The notes beneath the pieces are model-generated. The model worked only from the letters and a program-made list of their open reading frames with translations. It was not told the origin of the DNA and ran no database searches. Made by a program: the position numbers and the translations under genes. Of a DNA stretch of 64,000 nt, positions 20,925 to 32,485 are shown piece by piece; position 1 is the stretch's first letter; every line of letters starts with the position of its first letter. The DNA is from Strigamia acuminata (lineage: Eukaryota; Arthropoda; Chilopoda; Geophilomorpha; Linotaeniidae). Location: positions 59,219,369-59,283,368 of the forward strand of contig OX442314.1 in assembly GCA_949358305.1 (NCBI GenBank), read 5' to 3'.

Positions 20925-21935
20925 AAGTCACAGAAAAGAAGAGATCTGAACGCAAGAGCTTTGAACAACCTTATTGGATCGTTCAAAAGAGGATCCTAAA
21001 AAACAGTATGGTGGAGGTAAAAATATAAAAAAAAAAGGATATTTTAAATCCTTCACCTGTTTGTCTTTCCAGGCAGGAAAGTGCCCACAAAGGACCGGAC
21101 TTCCAAGAAATAGAAATGTACCCATTGTCGGTAAATAAAATTTTGCTAAACAAAAATTTACGTATTCCTTTTATGCCTGGTGGTCTGGTCGCAAAGATTG
21201 AAAATTGGGCACAAATTTCTTCCAATAAGTTGCTTTTGAGCACTTTAAAAGGGATAACTTTTGATTTCATGTCTGATAAGTTGGAAACTGATCCGAGGTC
21301 TGTCTATCATATATCTGGTGCGGATTCAACCGCCATGACGATAGCCATTAAGGAATTACTGGGTCTTAATATTATTTCCACGGTTGCACTGATGGAAGGC
21401 CAAATTCTGAGTCCGGTTTTTCCAGTTCCAAAGCTAGATGGCTCTGTACGTGTGATTTCAAAATTAAAAGGTTTGGATTTAAATTTAGAATATAAACATT
21501 TCAAAATGGCTTCTATTCGAGATGCCATTACTTTGCTTAGAGAAGGAAATTTTCTAGTCAAAGTTGATTTCAAGAATGCTTATTATTTATTAGCAATTCA
21601 TTTTTTATTTAAAAAATATTTGCGCTTTTTCTGAAATGGTATTTTGTATGAATACAATGTCATGCCCATGGTTTTGGCTAGTGCTCCCAGAATTTTCACC
21701 AAAGTCATGGTTCCTGTTTTTGGATGACGGTATTTTCCTTTGCAAAACCTTTGAGAAAGCACAAGAAGATTGTCGCATCGCCATTAGATTTTTTCAATGG
21801 TTAGGGTTAACAATTAATTGGGATAAATCCGAATTGTTACCAAAAACCAAGATGGAATTTTTGGGTCTTGTGCTGGACACAGTTGCAACGACGGTCTCCT
21901 TGCCATTTGCCATTTCCCCGCAAAAAGTTTGAGCA
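20925..21935 (+). pseudogene. DIRS-like RT fragment, copy A
   Basis: The frame at 21116-21634 has LVAKIENWAQIS, LKGITFDFMSD, FPVPKLDGSVRVISKLKGL and VDFKNAYYLLAIH, the fingers and palm of DIRS-type RT. 21636-21932 continues, after frameshifts, with LDDGIFLCKTFEKA, LGLTINWDKSELLPKTKMEF and LGLVLDTV. A related copy lies at 24556. Both copies keep a GT...TTTGTCTTTCCAG-bounded ~60-nt segment near 21017-21072, which looks like an intron. Confidence 0.8.
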
Positions 21936-22049
21936 TTGTTGGGACAGATGGCGTTTACTTCGTTTTTGTGCGGGACAGTTTAAACTTCAAAAAATGGCGG
22001 ATGTGAAATCCTATAGCTAATCGTCCTAGGACGAACTAACTCCAAAACT

Positions 22050-22389
22050 CCAAAGAATGCGGTTACGGCTCCAGCGTCACGCCTACACGGTGGTTCACAT
22101 TGCCGGAAAGGATTTGGGGCTCGCCGATGCTCTCTCTCGCCGACCGATTGAGAAAACAGAGGGCGATTACGTTTTGGACCAGGAAATTGTGGCGCAAGTG
22201 CGTCTTGCTACTGAATCATTTCCGGCCACAGACAAGCTTTTGCAGCAGATCGTGGAAGCTCAAAGAGGGGACGAAATTTGCAAGCTATTAATCCAATATT
22301 CGCAAACCAGTTGGCCGCCGAAAAACGAAGTTCCCCCTTTGATGAAAGAATTTGTATGGGTCAGTTGGCATAAAGAGACAAGAAATTAG
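22050..22389 (+). pseudogene. Ty3/gypsy RNase H end fragment
   Basis: The reading frame RLQRHAYTVVHIAGKDLGLA followed by DALSRRP is the characteristic end of Ty3/gypsy RNase H before the integrase. The following ~75 codons (EIVAQVRLATESFPATDKLL) fit the RNase H to integrase spacer. Nothing else of this element is present nearby. Confidence 0.75.
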
Positions 22390-22392
22390 GAG

Positions 22393-22965
22393 TTTTGACC
22401 CCTGAATAAATTTTGACCACTGAGTTTAGCCTTTGAATACTTGACCTTTGAGTTTTTTTTTTGGGGAAAAAAAAATTTTTTTTTTGGTTTATGAATTTTA
22501 GAATTGTGACTTTTGAATTAGTTTTCCTGTTCATGAATTTAAGTTGAATATGATATTGAATTTGAATCTGAGATTTATTTTTATTTTGAAATTTTTTTAT
22601 TTTGAAAGTATTTTCTTGAATTTTATATTTTTTTTGAATTCTGAAAGTTTTGAGATTTTTTTTTGTGAAATTGAATATTGAATTAGTGTTTAATTATGAA
22701 TTGATTATGAATTATGAATTAATCATGAATTATGAATTATGAATTAATTATGAATTATGAATTGAGAATTGATTGTGAACTTGAATTTTTTTGAATTGAA
22801 TTTATTTTGAACTTTGAAATTTTTTTTTTGAATTTTAAATTTTGAATTTTTGAATTTTTCTGGTTTTGAATTTTTGAATTTTTCTGGTTTTGAATTTTGA
22901 ATTTTTCTGGTTTTGAATTTTGATTTTGGACTGGAGTTTGAATTGGGATTGAATTGATCCTGAAC
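22393..22965 (+). repeat. AT-rich low-complexity leader (TTTGAATT-type)
   Basis: Simple repeats of TTTTGAATT, GAATTATGAATTA and GAATTTTTCTGG. It directly precedes the BEL-3 start codon, and similar sequence follows the BEL-like primer site at 29370, so it is probably a BEL/Pao untranslated leader. Confidence 0.6.
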
Positions 22966-23031
22966 AAAAACCTTAGGGCTAAAGAATTGAGAAAGTTTAT
23001 TAATTTAAACTGAATTGAGTCTTCTCAAGTT

Positions 23032-24550
23032 ATGGCCGATCCACCAGCCGCACCGGCCGCCCCAGCAGTGACCATCCCTGTTGTGGCCCTTATGGCCCTA
23101 GTCCCCAAATTTATGGGGAACAGTAAGACGGGGGCAAGTGTGCAGAGTTTTATCAATGGATCCCCATTAACGATAAGTGAGATGAACACCGCCGAAAAAT
23201 ATTGGATAAGAACAGTACAAGTTACCTCCTTTCCCAAAGAAATTGAGACGTTACGAGCAGGAAAAACGATTGAAAAAGAGTCGGTGTTGAACCAGGTCCA
23301 TTGCGCTCTGGACAGCGATTTATTGATGCGTGTTAGGCCCAGAGTCGACTGGGGAGAGATCTACGGCGGCGCCATAGGACCATGGGTGATGCCAAATGGA
23401 CATTGGGCAACTGAACTCATCGTGAAAGATGCTCACGAGAAGGTGTTTAACGGAGGCCTTGGCGACACTCTAGCCGAAATTCGACAGCGATTTTGGATCC
23501 CATGTTCACGCTCACACGTGAAGAAGATAATCAAATTTTGTTTCATTTGCAGAAAGGTACAGGGGCGATTGATGAAACAGATCGAGGCACCACTACCCAT
23601 GGATCGAACAAAAAAGGCTGACCCTTTTCCAGATAGTGGGAATCGATTTTGCGGGTCCACTTTTCCAGCGATCCGGATCCAAATGTTACATTTTGATTAT
23701 TACATGTGCGGTGACGAGAGCATTACACTTGGAACTGGTATCATCAATGAATACGGAGGATTTTATGCTGGCAATGAGACGATTTTTCGCGAGCAGATGC
23801 GTTCCTACCATCATATACTCCGACAACGCCAAGACTTTTAAAAGAGCAGAAACTGAACTCAAAGTGTTGATAAACTCTGTACGAAAAGAAGAGATAAGTA
23901 ATTTTCTTTTGGAAAAACGCATTACTTGGAAATTTATAGTTGAACGGGCTGCGTGGTGGGGTGGATACTGGGAACGTATGGTTAGGACGATTAAAACTTG
24001 TTTAAAAAAGATTTTGGGTCGTCGGGTCCTTAATTTCGAAGAATTAACCACTGTTTTGTGTGAAACCGAAGCTATGATAAATTCGAGACCCATTTCATAC
24101 GTATACAGTGATGCCAACAAGAGGAAACCCCCTCCCACTTCCTGGTTGGTCGAAGACAAGTGACTCTCCCTAGTACACACCTCCACGAGGAAAAACTTTT
24201 AGACAAATTCGCGGTCGGGCTCCTAAAGCGATGGAAATTGCGCGAACGATTACTAAAACAAATTTGGACCCGTTGGCATAGGGAGTATTTGAATGAGCTT
24301 AGGAATTTTAAAACTGCTCCGGTCCAGACAGAATTAAAGGTCGATGACGTCATTCTTATACAAGATGAGAACCAACCTCGAGCAGTCTGGATGATGGGAC
24401 AGGTGACCCAAGTATTTCCAGGAAGAGATGAGAGAGTGAGGTCGTGTGAGATTCGACTCTCCAATGGAAAGAAATTGAGACGACCAATTCAAACAGTGTG
24501 CTTGTTGGAAGCGCACGAAGATGTTGACGGAAATAATGACTTCAGCCAAA
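23032..24550 (+). pseudogene. BEL/Pao copy 3: gag N-terminus fused in frame to integrase
   Basis: The ATG at 23032 starts MADPPAAPAAPAVTIPVV, gag-like. Within ~50 codons the same frame becomes integrase N-terminal sequence (TAEKYWIRTVQ, then the zinc-binding H...FCFICRKVQGR). RT and RNase H are absent. A frameshift near 23632 moves to IDFAGPLFQRSGSKCYIL, then TRALHLELVSSMN, IIYSDNAKTFKRAETELK and AAWWGGYWERMVRT, with the integrase Asp and Glu positions present. 24160-24520 holds the integrase C-terminus (LPSTHLHEEKLLDKFAV, VDDVILIQDENQPRAVW). It is a dead deletion derivative. Confidence 0.85.
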
Positions 24551-24555
24551 TACAT

Positions 24556-26250
24556 GGCGAAAGTCACAGAAAAGAAGAAATCCGAACGCAAGAGCTTTGG
24601 ACAACCTTATTGGATCGTTCAAAAGAGGATCCTAAAAAACAGTACAGTGGAGGTAAAATTATAAAAGAAAAAAATATTTTAAATTCTTCATCCGTTTGTC
24701 TTTCCAGGCAGGAAAGTGCCCACAAAGGACCGGACTTCCAAGAAATAGAAATGTACCCATTGTCGGTAAATAAAATTTTGCTAAACAAAAATTCACGTAT
24801 TCCTTTTACGCCCTGTGGTCTGGTCGCAAAAATTGAAAATTGGGCACAAATTTCTTCCGATAAGTGGCTTTTGAGCCCTTTAAAAGGGATAACTTTTGAT
24901 TTCATGTCTGATAAGTTGGAAACTGATCCGAGGTCAGTCTATCATATATCTGGTGCGGATTCAACCGCCATGACGATAGCCATCAAGGAATAACTGGATC
25001 TTAATATTATTTCCGCGGTTGCACTGATGGAAGGCCAAATTCTGAGTCCGGTTTTTCCAGTTCCAAAGCCAGATGGCTCTGTACGTGTGATTTCAAAATT
25101 AAAAGATTTTGATTTAAATTTAGAATATAAACATTTCAAAATGGCTTCTATTCGAAATGCCATTACTTTGCTTTGAGAAGGAGATTTTCCATTCAAAGTT
25201 GATTTCAAGAATGCTTATTATTTATTAGCGATTCATTTTGTATTTGAAAAATATTTGCGCTTTTTCTGGGATGGTATTTTGTATGAATACAATTTCATGC
25301 CCATGGTTTTGGATAGTACTCCCAGAATTTTCACCAAAGTCATGGTTCCTGTTTTTGGATGACGGTATTTTCCTTAGCAAAACCTTTGAGAAAGCACAAG
25401 AAGATTGTCGCATCGCCATTGGATTTTTTCAATGGTTAGGGTTAACAATTAATTGGGATAAATCCGAATTCTTGCCAAAAACCAAAATGGAATTTTTGGG
25501 TCTTGTGCTGGACACAGTTGCAATGACGGTCTCCTTACCACAACGGAAAGTGGACAAAATTAGAAAATTGGCCTCTGACTTATTAATTAATAAATCAGTC
25601 ACGATTAAATCTTGGGCTGTTTTCATTGGAAATCTGGTTTCAGCTGAGCCTGCTTTGCATCATGGCTATTGGTTTATCAAACTGTTAGAAGCCTTCAAAA
25701 CTGGTCAACTAGTTAAAAATAATTCAAATTTTGATGCCCTGGTTCCTCTTTATCCAGATATTAAGGAGAAATTGAGTTTTTGGACCAATGAACGGTTTTT
25801 TAAACTAAAATCTCTGCAGCTTCCTGCTAGCACGGAGGATATTTTTTCTGATGCCTCCAACGCAGGTTGGAGAGCTGTGTGTGGTGGAAATTCCGCAAAT
25901 GGACAATGGTCATTTCAAGTACCAGAATTACACATTAATGTGAAAGAATTGTTAGCATTGATTTTTGCTTGGAAGGCTTTTTTGCATTTTAACAATGCCA
26001 AGTCCTTAACTTTTCATTGTGATAACTCTGCGGTTATGAGTTTGTTTAAAAATCAAGAAAGCATGGCTCATTTGCTGCATTTGCATGGCAGAAAATTGTG
26101 GAATAAGGCACAAGACATGTGGCAGGGAAGAATAATGTTATTGCAGATAGATTATCTAGAAATTTTATTAACCTGGATGGAGAGTAGAGTTTAGACGACT
26201 CTGTTTTCGATCATCTGGTTTTAATTTTTGGTGTCCCAAAAATAGATTTA
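24556..26250 (+). pseudogene. DIRS-like RT and RNase H fragment, copy B (5' part)
   Basis: It contains LLNKNSRIPFTPCGLVAKIE, SRVYH-type and FPVPKPDGSVRVISKL motifs, a stop at ~24991, then 25238-26194 with FLFLDDGIFLSKTFEKAQED, LTINWDKSEFLPKTKMEFLG, LDTVAMTVSLPQRKV and the RNase H part EDIFSDASNAGWRAVCGG, LHINVKELLALIFAWKAF and LTFHCDNSAV. It continues in ~10 bases as PKID and is then split by a Tc1 transposon. The upstream BEL-3 frame happens to run into it without a stop. Confidence 0.85.
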
Positions 26251-27646
26251 CAGTGACTCAAAAAATTGTTCACATGTTTGTAGTAGCATCTTTAATTGGC
26301 AAAAAAAAGATTTATAATGATTTCCCAGAAAGAAAATATTTTAAATTTTAACACAAATAGCTCATGATCTTTCAGAAAAAGTAAATAATTTTTAAAAATT
26401 TCAAAAAACAAAAAAGATATGACCGAAAAAGCATCGTTCCTTCATGTGAACAATTATTTTGCCATAGAACTTTCATGGATTTTAATGTTGTGTATGACCT
26501 CCATTTGCCTTGAGAACTTCAGAAATATGTTGGGGCATACTGTCAATTAACTTTAGACATGTGCCTTTACTTATTGTGTCCCAAACCTTTTCAATTCTTT
26601 TTTCAATTGTCATGTTGAAACACTACATTTTTCGTTTTAAGCTTGTAGTATTTTAATGTTCCCATCAAATAGTGCAATACAATTCTGCATTCATTATTCC
26701 ATCAATACTATCAGGATTTCATGTTCCATTAGCAGTTATGCATCTCCAAATCATTAAGAAACTACCTCCATGTTTTACTGTTGGGATCATCTGGTGCAAT
26801 TGTAGTGCTGATTTTTGTTTTTTCCAGCACCCTTTGCGTTTATCACTTCCTAAACGGTAAATCTTTGTTTCATCTGAGAAAATAACCCTTCTCCAATGGT
26901 ATATTGTCCAGTCTTTGTACTTTTGGGCAAATTCCATTCTGAGGCATTTATGACGAGCTGTTAATAAGGGCTTTTTAACATTGACTGATGACTTTAATGT
27001 ATTTCTCTTTAGCACATTTAGTACCGTTTGAGCACTAACAACATTGTTATGATGTTTAGCAAGATCAATTTGCATGTCTACAGCTGTATCTAGGCGAACT
27101 GATGTAACTGCCCTAACAATGTTTCGCTCCTGTGTGGCTGTTAGAATTTTTGGGCAACCTAATTTTGGTTTTTTTGCATCTAAAGCATATGTTTTGCGAA
27201 TTCTAAACACACATCCAATGCTAACTCGGACTTCTGCAGCAATTTTTCAAACAGAAATCCCTTTTTAAACTAATGCTAGAACATTTTGTCTTTTTTCCAA
27301 TTAGAGAGGGCACATGATGATTTCTAATGTTTAAAATACAGCTATGATACATAATGTTGCTATATAACCCCAATTTCGAATATACGTGCACAATAACAGT
27401 GATTCCAACACCAAAAATCAATCACATTGGAGCAGCCAAAAAATTATTCACAGGAAAGAACGATGCTTTTTCGGTCATATCTTTTTTGTTTTTTGAAATT
27501 TTTAAAAATTATTTACTTTTTCTGAAAGATCATGAGCTATTCGTGTTAAAATTTAAAATATTTTCTTTCTGAGAAATCATTATAAATCTTTTTTTTGCCA
27601 ATTAAAGATGCTACTACAAACATGTGAACAATTTTTTGAGTCACTG
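26251..27646 (-). mobile_element. Tc1/mariner-type transposon with ~230-bp inverted repeats
   Basis: The ends are CAGTGACTCAAAAAATTGTT at 26251 and its complement at 27646, flanked by TA on both sides. The inverted repeats extend roughly 230 bp inward, including the GACCGAAAAAGCATCGTTC segment. The minus strand encodes a transposase. It sits inside the DIRS-like copy B, splitting its PKIDL / FATRLN motif, so it is younger than that copy. Confidence 0.9.
26719..27210 (-). pseudogene. Tc1-like transposase, broken
   Basis: 163 codons on the minus strand. The helix-turn-helix region includes KLGCPKILTATQERNIVRAV. The catalytic core start (RRVIFSDETKIYRLGSD) carries the first Asp, and GGSFLMIWRCITANGT matches the usual 'WG' segment with Arg-Cys where most relatives have Gly-Cys. 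A stop follows at 26719, before the second and third acidic residues. Downstream frames continue the family pattern, so the copy is probably inactive. Confidence 0.8.
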
Positions 27647-27780
27647 TATTTGCCACTCGTTTGAATCATAAGATTAAACATTTTTTTCTCTTGGGGACCA
27701 GACACCGAGGCATTTAAGGTGGATGCTATTGCTCATCCTTGGATTTTACACCAAAAATGATACAATTGAAAGAAATTTGG
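27647..27780 (+). pseudogene. DIRS-like copy B, continuation after Tc1 insertion
   Basis: FATRLNHKIKHFFSWGPDTE and then FKVDAIAHPW continue exactly where 26250 stopped (PKIDL). This is the conserved end of the DIRS RNase H/methyltransferase region. A stop and loss of similarity follow near 27760. Confidence 0.8.
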
Positions 27781-29170
27781 GATACAGATAATTGAATTGA
27801 TAAGAAGACGATGTTAGGGCAACAGACAATCTACAATAATGTGATTCCAATTCAGCGTTTCTTTTATTTTGTGGTTGCAAACCCCATATTTGCATTCACA
27901 ATCAGTGAAGCCACTCCAAAACTCTTTTCAGAACCATCCTATGACAGCAAGGAATATCTCGTCGTGAACCGTATTCACGACAAGAAATGGCTCTCTGCAC
28001 TGAAGTCTCAATGGCAAGAAGGTATCTCGTTGTGAAACTGTTTTCAGAACAAGAAGTGAGTCCAAATAATATCCAAAGAATCACCGATTGCTGCAAAGAC
28101 GTTTTTAGCTTTCAAAGAGCAAATTTAGTGACTTTATCCTGGGATTTTCAAATTTAGACTGAGGAAAGTGTGGTTTTCCTTATATATGGAAAGTACGGTA
28201 TCAGCGTAAAACAAAACACAAACAAGCAAAATAAGAGCATAGCATAGCATCCCTGCTACTCCTTATTATTTGTTTGCGTCAACCCATTGTCCCCTTCCTT
28301 AATTATTTCAGTCACAAGTTCGACATTGAAAATGAAAGACAAAAGCTTTGACCGTTGACATGACGTCGACTGATGAATCAGGACCAGAAAGAGAAAGAAG
28401 TTTTTGTACCCCAATGAAGCAATGGCACTCAGACAAATTCAGGGATTTCAAGTGTCAATTGGATGATGTAGCAAATGACATGGATTCGGCAAAGTCACCC
28501 AGGCAACGATTAAACAGAATAACAGTTTCCAAATATAGCAATAGTACAAAGACAATAAATGGTGGGAGGACCCGAGTGGCTAAAGAAAACCGAATCATAT
28601 TAACCACAAGGATTGGAGGACGAAAAAGATGCCGAATTCGGACAGTTCGAAGAAAATAACACTTGCGTCAACCTAACTCGGTCATATATCAAACCCGAAC
28701 CTATTTTCGACGCAGAAAATTACAGCAGCTGAATTCGAATAGTCAGAATTGCAGCGTAGATTCTGCGCTTTGTACGCAACGCAAAAAAACAACGGTCATT
28801 CGTCGGAGCATTGAAAACAGATAAAGTACACCTAAAAGGACTTTTTGGAATGGGGATATGATGGCATAGATGATTTCAAACGGAAAAATCCGTCCACTGA
28901 GCCGTGCCGCACGCTGCCGGAAGACGACGATCCAATGGAGCGGCTGACACCAGCGGCGTTTGGCAGTTGAGGCTGGCGAAAAACGTAACCAAAGCCAAAG
29001 TATTACAACTACGATACCGATGATGAAGAATGGAAAAAAATTGATGCGACCATAGCATTGGAATTGTTACAAGAGGCTGAGACTAAGACTGAACATTCAA
29101 ATTACAATTGTTTATATATTTTATTTTATATATTTATACATTTTATTGTAATAAATAATTAAATGTTAAA
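27781..29170. other. Spacer with unrecognised short frames
   Basis: Frames at 27811-28035 and 28348-28659 (DFKCQLDDVANDMDSAKSP, TRVAKENRIIL) have no domain I recognise. A later stretch near 28900-29060 could be a decayed gag. The AT-rich end has AATAAA-type signals around 29150. Confidence 0.3.
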
Positions 29171-29638
29171 TCCCAAACTGAATTTGTTGTTTAGATTATC
29201 TCATCAAAAATTTCTTCTTCAAAAAGAAACAGGCTAGATTCTACAACTGAGACTAGTTGGACATAAAACGATTTCATAACTTAACAGAATTGACCACCAA
29301 AGGAAGACTCCTTTGCCAGAACGTTTATTGTTTCGTTAAACTCATTTACAGTGATTTACGAGGAAATTAACATTGGTGCCAAAACCCGGAACAAAGGTTT
29401 GAACCGGAAATTGATCAAAAAAACTGTAAGTTGAAGATTTTTATCGAGTTAAATACTTTGTGGGATTTTAAATACTTTAAGGGATTTAGACTTTGTTTGA
29501 TTCTTGGAGGTTTTAGATTTGGAATTGAAGAATTTTTGTCAGATTTAAGAATTTTGACTTTTGACTTTTGAATTCATTAGTGGTTATTGGTTTTACCACA
29601 GTTCTGTTGTTGGATAACACTGGATATACAAGTGAGAA
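29171..29638 (+). repeat. BEL/Pao-type LTR end, primer-binding site and leader (fragment)
   Basis: TTGGTGCCAAAACCCGGAAC at about 29370 resembles the primer-binding site found after BEL/Pao LTRs, close to the complement of the tRNA-Phe 3' end but with mismatches. The following low-complexity TTTTGACTTTTGAATT sequence matches the type preceding BEL-3. The left limit of the LTR is not defined. The Tc1 element at 29639 interrupts it. Confidence 0.45.
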
Positions 29639-31277
29639 GCATAAGTTTGGAAACTTGGCTGAATTCAAAAATTTCAGTTTAGTTAGTTTGTGATTATGAG
29701 AAAACAAACAATCAAAGGATATTAAGCTTATAACATTTTATTAATGTAGCATAGAGCTTTCCAAAAATCTAAATGTTTTCAAAAAAATCAAATAAATAAC
29801 ATAAATATGTTGAATTGTATACACCCCCTGGTGAAGCAGAAGTCTGGAAACTCGCTCTATCTGTTGCATAAGTTTAGAAACTTCCGTGATTTCCCATATA
29901 AACTCATTTGCATAATTTCACAAAAGCAAGAAAACAGTTGTTTTTGATGCAGCTAACATCTCTAGTGTGATAATGGGCAAAACACCAGAGTTGAGTATGG
30001 ATGAAAAGCGAATGGCCATGAATATGCGTGCAAAGAAGAAAACATTGGTTGAAATTGCTGACCACCATCAAATATCCACAGCATGCGTGTGTAAATGTTT
30101 GAAACAAATTCAAGATGTTGGTGGACAGATAAAACCAGTGAAAAAACGACCTGGAAGGCCTCAATGCACAACAACTCGTGAAAATCGAATTCTGAGAAAA
30201 GTTGTGTCAAAACAACCAAAGTCAACTGCCAATGAATTGCATCAGAAATGGAACACTAAAGCCAATATTCATGTATCCAAAGACACGGTGATACGACGCC
30301 TTAAAGATATGGGATACAGATCTAGAGTACCAAATAGAAAACCTTATCTAAATAAAAAACAAATTGCTGAACGACTTGCATGGACCAAAGAACATTTGAA
30401 CTGGACTGCTGAAATGTGGTTTTTTTGGATGAATCAAAATTCTGTTTATCATTTGGGGACCAAGGAACTCGAGTTTGCAGGAAAAAAGGACAAGAATATT
30501 CCCTAAATGTCTGAAAACCACTGTTAAGCATCCACTCGGAGTAATGGTCTGGGGCTGCATGGTCTCTAAAGGTCCAGGAGAATTAAAATTTGTGGAAGGG
30601 ACAATAAATGCATTAAAATACCAGCAAATACTAAAGGAAGGTTTACTAACATCAATGAAAAAGCTAAGAGTACGTCGCAAATTGTTCTTTCAGCAAGGTG
30701 GGGCTTCCTGCCATACTGCCAAAACTACAACAAAATGGTTTGAACAAAAAAGAATAAACGTTTTATCATGGCCAGGTAATTCCCCAGACTGGAATAAAAT
30801 GGAATAAAATGAAAAAGCGTTTGCAAGCTCAAAAACCAGCAAATAAGACAGAGCTTAAAGCTGCAATCACTGAAATCTGGAAAACAGTTACAGCAGATGA
30901 ATGTGTCAAGCTTACATCATCAATGCCTAAGCGACTTGCTGCGATAATAAAGGCAAAAGGATATCCCACCAAATATTGAGGTAGTACTTTACTAATTTGA
31001 AATATTTATAGCTTAATCACTCAAGTTTCCAAACTTATGCAACAGATAGAGCGAGTTTCCAGACTTCTGCTTCACCAGGGGGTGAATACAATTCAACATA
31101 TTTATGTTATTTATTTGATTTTTTTGAAAACATTTAGATTTTTGGAAAGCTCTATGCTACATTAATAAAATGTTATAAGCTTAATATCCTTTGATTGTTT
31201 GTTTTCTCATAATCACAAACTAACTAAACTCAAATTTTTGAATTCAGCCAAGTTTCCAAACTTATGCTTCTCACTTG
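29639..31277 (+). mobile_element. Tc1-like transposon with long IR/DR-type terminal repeats
   Basis: The ends CAAGTGAGAAGCATAAGTTT and its complement (29639 and 31277) are flanked by TA duplications. The inverted repeats are ~245 bp. Each contains two related direct repeats, an outer GAAGCATAAGTTTGGAAACT and an inner GTTGCATAAGTTTAGAAACT near 29870, the IR/DR arrangement known from fish Tc1 elements. A degenerate transposase gene lies between them. Confidence 0.9.
29973..30960 (+). pseudogene. Tc1-like transposase with frameshifts and a lost catalytic Asp
   Basis: The ATG at 29973 begins MGKTPELSMDEKR. A paired helix-turn-helix N-terminus follows (VEIADHHQISTACVCKCLKQ, then an AT-hook-like KKRPGRPQ, then STANELHQKWNTKA). 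In a T-run near 30420 the frame shifts just before the DES catalytic motif, and shifts again near 30475 to KCLKTTVKHPLGVMVWGCM. The second catalytic region reads FFQQGGASCHTA where the family has Asp before GA. The third region keeps GNSPDWN but is followed by a duplicated AAAATGGAAT and a stop. Downstream codons to 30978 resume the C-terminus. It is inactive. Confidence 0.85.
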
Positions 31278-31530
31278 TACTGGCTTTAGTTGTTGAAAGA
31301 CCAGTTGGTGACAGTTTCTCAAGCAGAGAACACCTAGAACTTGATGCAGCTTTTCAATTGATGTTTAAGCACTTAGAAGAAAGTAGCTTGTTGGACTTGT
31401 TGCTGAAAATGACCATACAACTAGAATCCACTACAAGCTTTTGAGACAGACTTCAAGGAGAGATTGACCAGGCAAATTTCAACCAGTTCCATGACAAACC
31501 AGCAAGGAAAATAGTAACATTAGTGACCTT

Positions 31531-31566
<36 letters not shown>

Positions 31567-32485
31567 TGTGTGGGTAAGATTCCAGTTTCCTTGGGCAACT
31601 GTAAGTACCACTTTGCTTTGCCAAATCCAATTTTCTTTTGAAAACTGTTTGTGTCTTTTTATGTTTAGACAAATGAATACTGTTAGCTGTGCTTTTAGTC
31701 TAGTTTTAGTATGATCTTTGATTTGCATATCGAAAATCATTTTTGTAGGAAATCAGTAAAAATTGGCGTGTTAATTGGGCCAATAAAAAGAAAACTACGC
31801 CAATTAATTTTATTATTCCCCAGAATAATGCTCAGGGAGAGGAAACACACACTCGTCCAGATTGGGCTGACCGATTAGTTAAAGATTGTGACTGTACCGA
31901 GGAGGACAAAAAAAAAGCTGAAATGCATCCTTTTGAATATTAAAAATGTGTTTCGCGATAAAGTTGGCTGCACCACAATGGCGAAACACAGCATCAGAAT
32001 TTAATGATGAATTCAGGCTGTAGTGGTCCTGCTATAAAATTTAGAGACTAACATGAAAGCTTACATTAATGATCACATGGTGACGCAAAGTTTAGCATAT
32101 GAATTCATAAATGAGAAACATTTTGTGTCAGACAGTGAGAGATTATACATTGAATGAAAAACTAGGAAGCTGGATCAGTTTCGTCAATTGCAGCACCTTC
32201 GCCTCAAACACATCACGATAATACTACTAGCATTTTTTTCTGACATGAAAAGGCTGCAGGATAAAATTTGTGAGGAAGATGACAATGAGTCTCAGATGCA
32301 GTTGATATAAATAATAAAAATTTAACAAAGAGGATAAGATTCAACAAGTTTTTGAACACGGTTCACGAGAATAAATGTGATTCTGTTGTCAAAATTCTCT
32401 ACATCAAAATAGTCCAAAACTGCGACCGTAATTACTACGTTCACCTTGCCGAGACTGACGTCTCTAAGGCCTTCGACACCCTAAG
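31278..32485. other. Spacer with a TG microsatellite and a LINE-like RT motif
   Basis: A (TG)n run of ~38 bases lies at 31531-31568. No gene is apparent. Near 32430-32490 one frame reads ETDVSKAFDTLRH, resembling the palm motif of non-LTR retrotransposon RT. It joins directly onto the dispersed repeat copy 2, suggesting that repeat may be linked to a decayed LINE. Confidence 0.4.
31531..31568 (+). repeat. (TG)n microsatellite
   Basis: About 17 TG units with a single interruption (TGAGTG) near the end. Confidence 0.95.

Noticed and set aside
24160-24993. 277-codon frame joining BEL integrase to DIRS sequence
   Set aside because: The two halves belong to different element families and the DIRS part also occurs alone at 20925. 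The open frame across the join is chance; there is a stop shortly after.
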